Below, piece by piece: positions 5,626 to 5,691 of a stretch of DNA of 5,691 nucleotides. The DNA lies in assembly GCA_015492755.1 (NCBI GenBank), contig WGEM01000551.1, forward strand, positions 1-5,691, written 5' to 3'. This DNA is from Gemmatimonadota bacterium. Its GTDB lineage: Bacteria > Gemmatimonadota > Gemmatimonadetes > Longimicrobiales > Gaopeijiaceae. A program made the position numbers and the translations under genes. The first letter of the stretch is position 1. Every line of letters begins with the position of its first letter. The notes under the pieces are model-generated. The model did not search any database. It was not told where the DNA came from and saw only the letters and a list, made by a program, of their open reading frames with translations.

Positions 5626-5691
5626 ACATGCAGCACAGAGACCTCCAAGGTTGTGGGTTGGGCGCGGCACGGCCCCGCCTCCGTCGTTGGC

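Larger units (their letters stand above)
5401..5691. other. Upstream intergenic region without a convincing gene
   Basis: These 291 bases hold the candidate promoter and leader of the minus-strand operon and the pseudo-palindrome. Between them, at 5486-5509, is a segment containing TGTCCGAGTAA that has an IS-end-like look, but I see no partner repeat in the window. From 5626 to the right edge I see no gene, RNA or repeat. Open frames here lack ribosome sites and recognisable protein features. Confidence 0.6.

Noticed and set aside
5401..5670. N-terminal extension of the small zinc-motif gene to the ATG at 5670, including an extra Cys-x-x-Cys
   Set aside because: It runs through the pseudo-palindrome and candidate promoter and lacks a ribosome site. 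The ATG at 5400 has a strong one.
1..5691. CRISPR array, tRNA or rRNA genes
   Set aside because: No regularly spaced direct repeats, cloverleaf-like segments or conserved rRNA strings were seen.

Overview
The window is GC-rich (roughly two thirds G+C). It carries a compact, one-directional gene cluster, all read on the minus strand from right to left. The codon bias, the abundance of secreted D-aminoacylase-like amidohydrolases and the style of the proteins would fit an environmental bacterium such as a member of Gemmatimonadota or a similar high-GC phylum. That placement is a guess from gene style, because no marker gene is present.

Layout in transcription order. Positions 5401-5691 hold no convincing gene. 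They contain a 115-base pseudo-palindrome (5511-5625) and a plausible sigma70-type promoter (5447-5475). A 72-residue protein follows (5400-5182), with a Cys/His zinc-binding-type motif and a C-terminal membrane anchor. Next come a secreted N-acyl-D-amino-acid deacylase (5176-3530), an ACSF3/MatB-type malonyl-CoA synthetase (3533-2028) and a sodium:solute symporter (2031-526). After an 89-base gap lies a small protein of unknown function with a winged-helix-like N-terminus and one membrane helix (436 to beyond base 1), cut by the window edge.

The first four genes look like one translationally coupled operon. The junctions are a 5-base gap with the Shine-Dalgarno sequence lying over the upstream stop codon, then a TTGA overlap, then an ATGA overlap. 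The parts suggest scavenging of an N-acylated amino compound. The exported deacylase would release an acid and an amine outside the inner membrane, the symporter would import one product, and the ligase would activate the acid to its CoA thioester. Because the ligase most resembles malonyl-CoA synthetases, N-malonyl-D-amino acids (known plant conjugates) are a specific and testable candidate substrate class. This is inference and is not shown by the sequence.

Two non-coding structures stand out. One is the long pseudo-palindrome upstream of the operon, whose central mismatches are nearly all G-A. The other is a near-perfect 36-base inverted repeat between the left edge of the window and positions 164-199, which may be an assembly fold-back.
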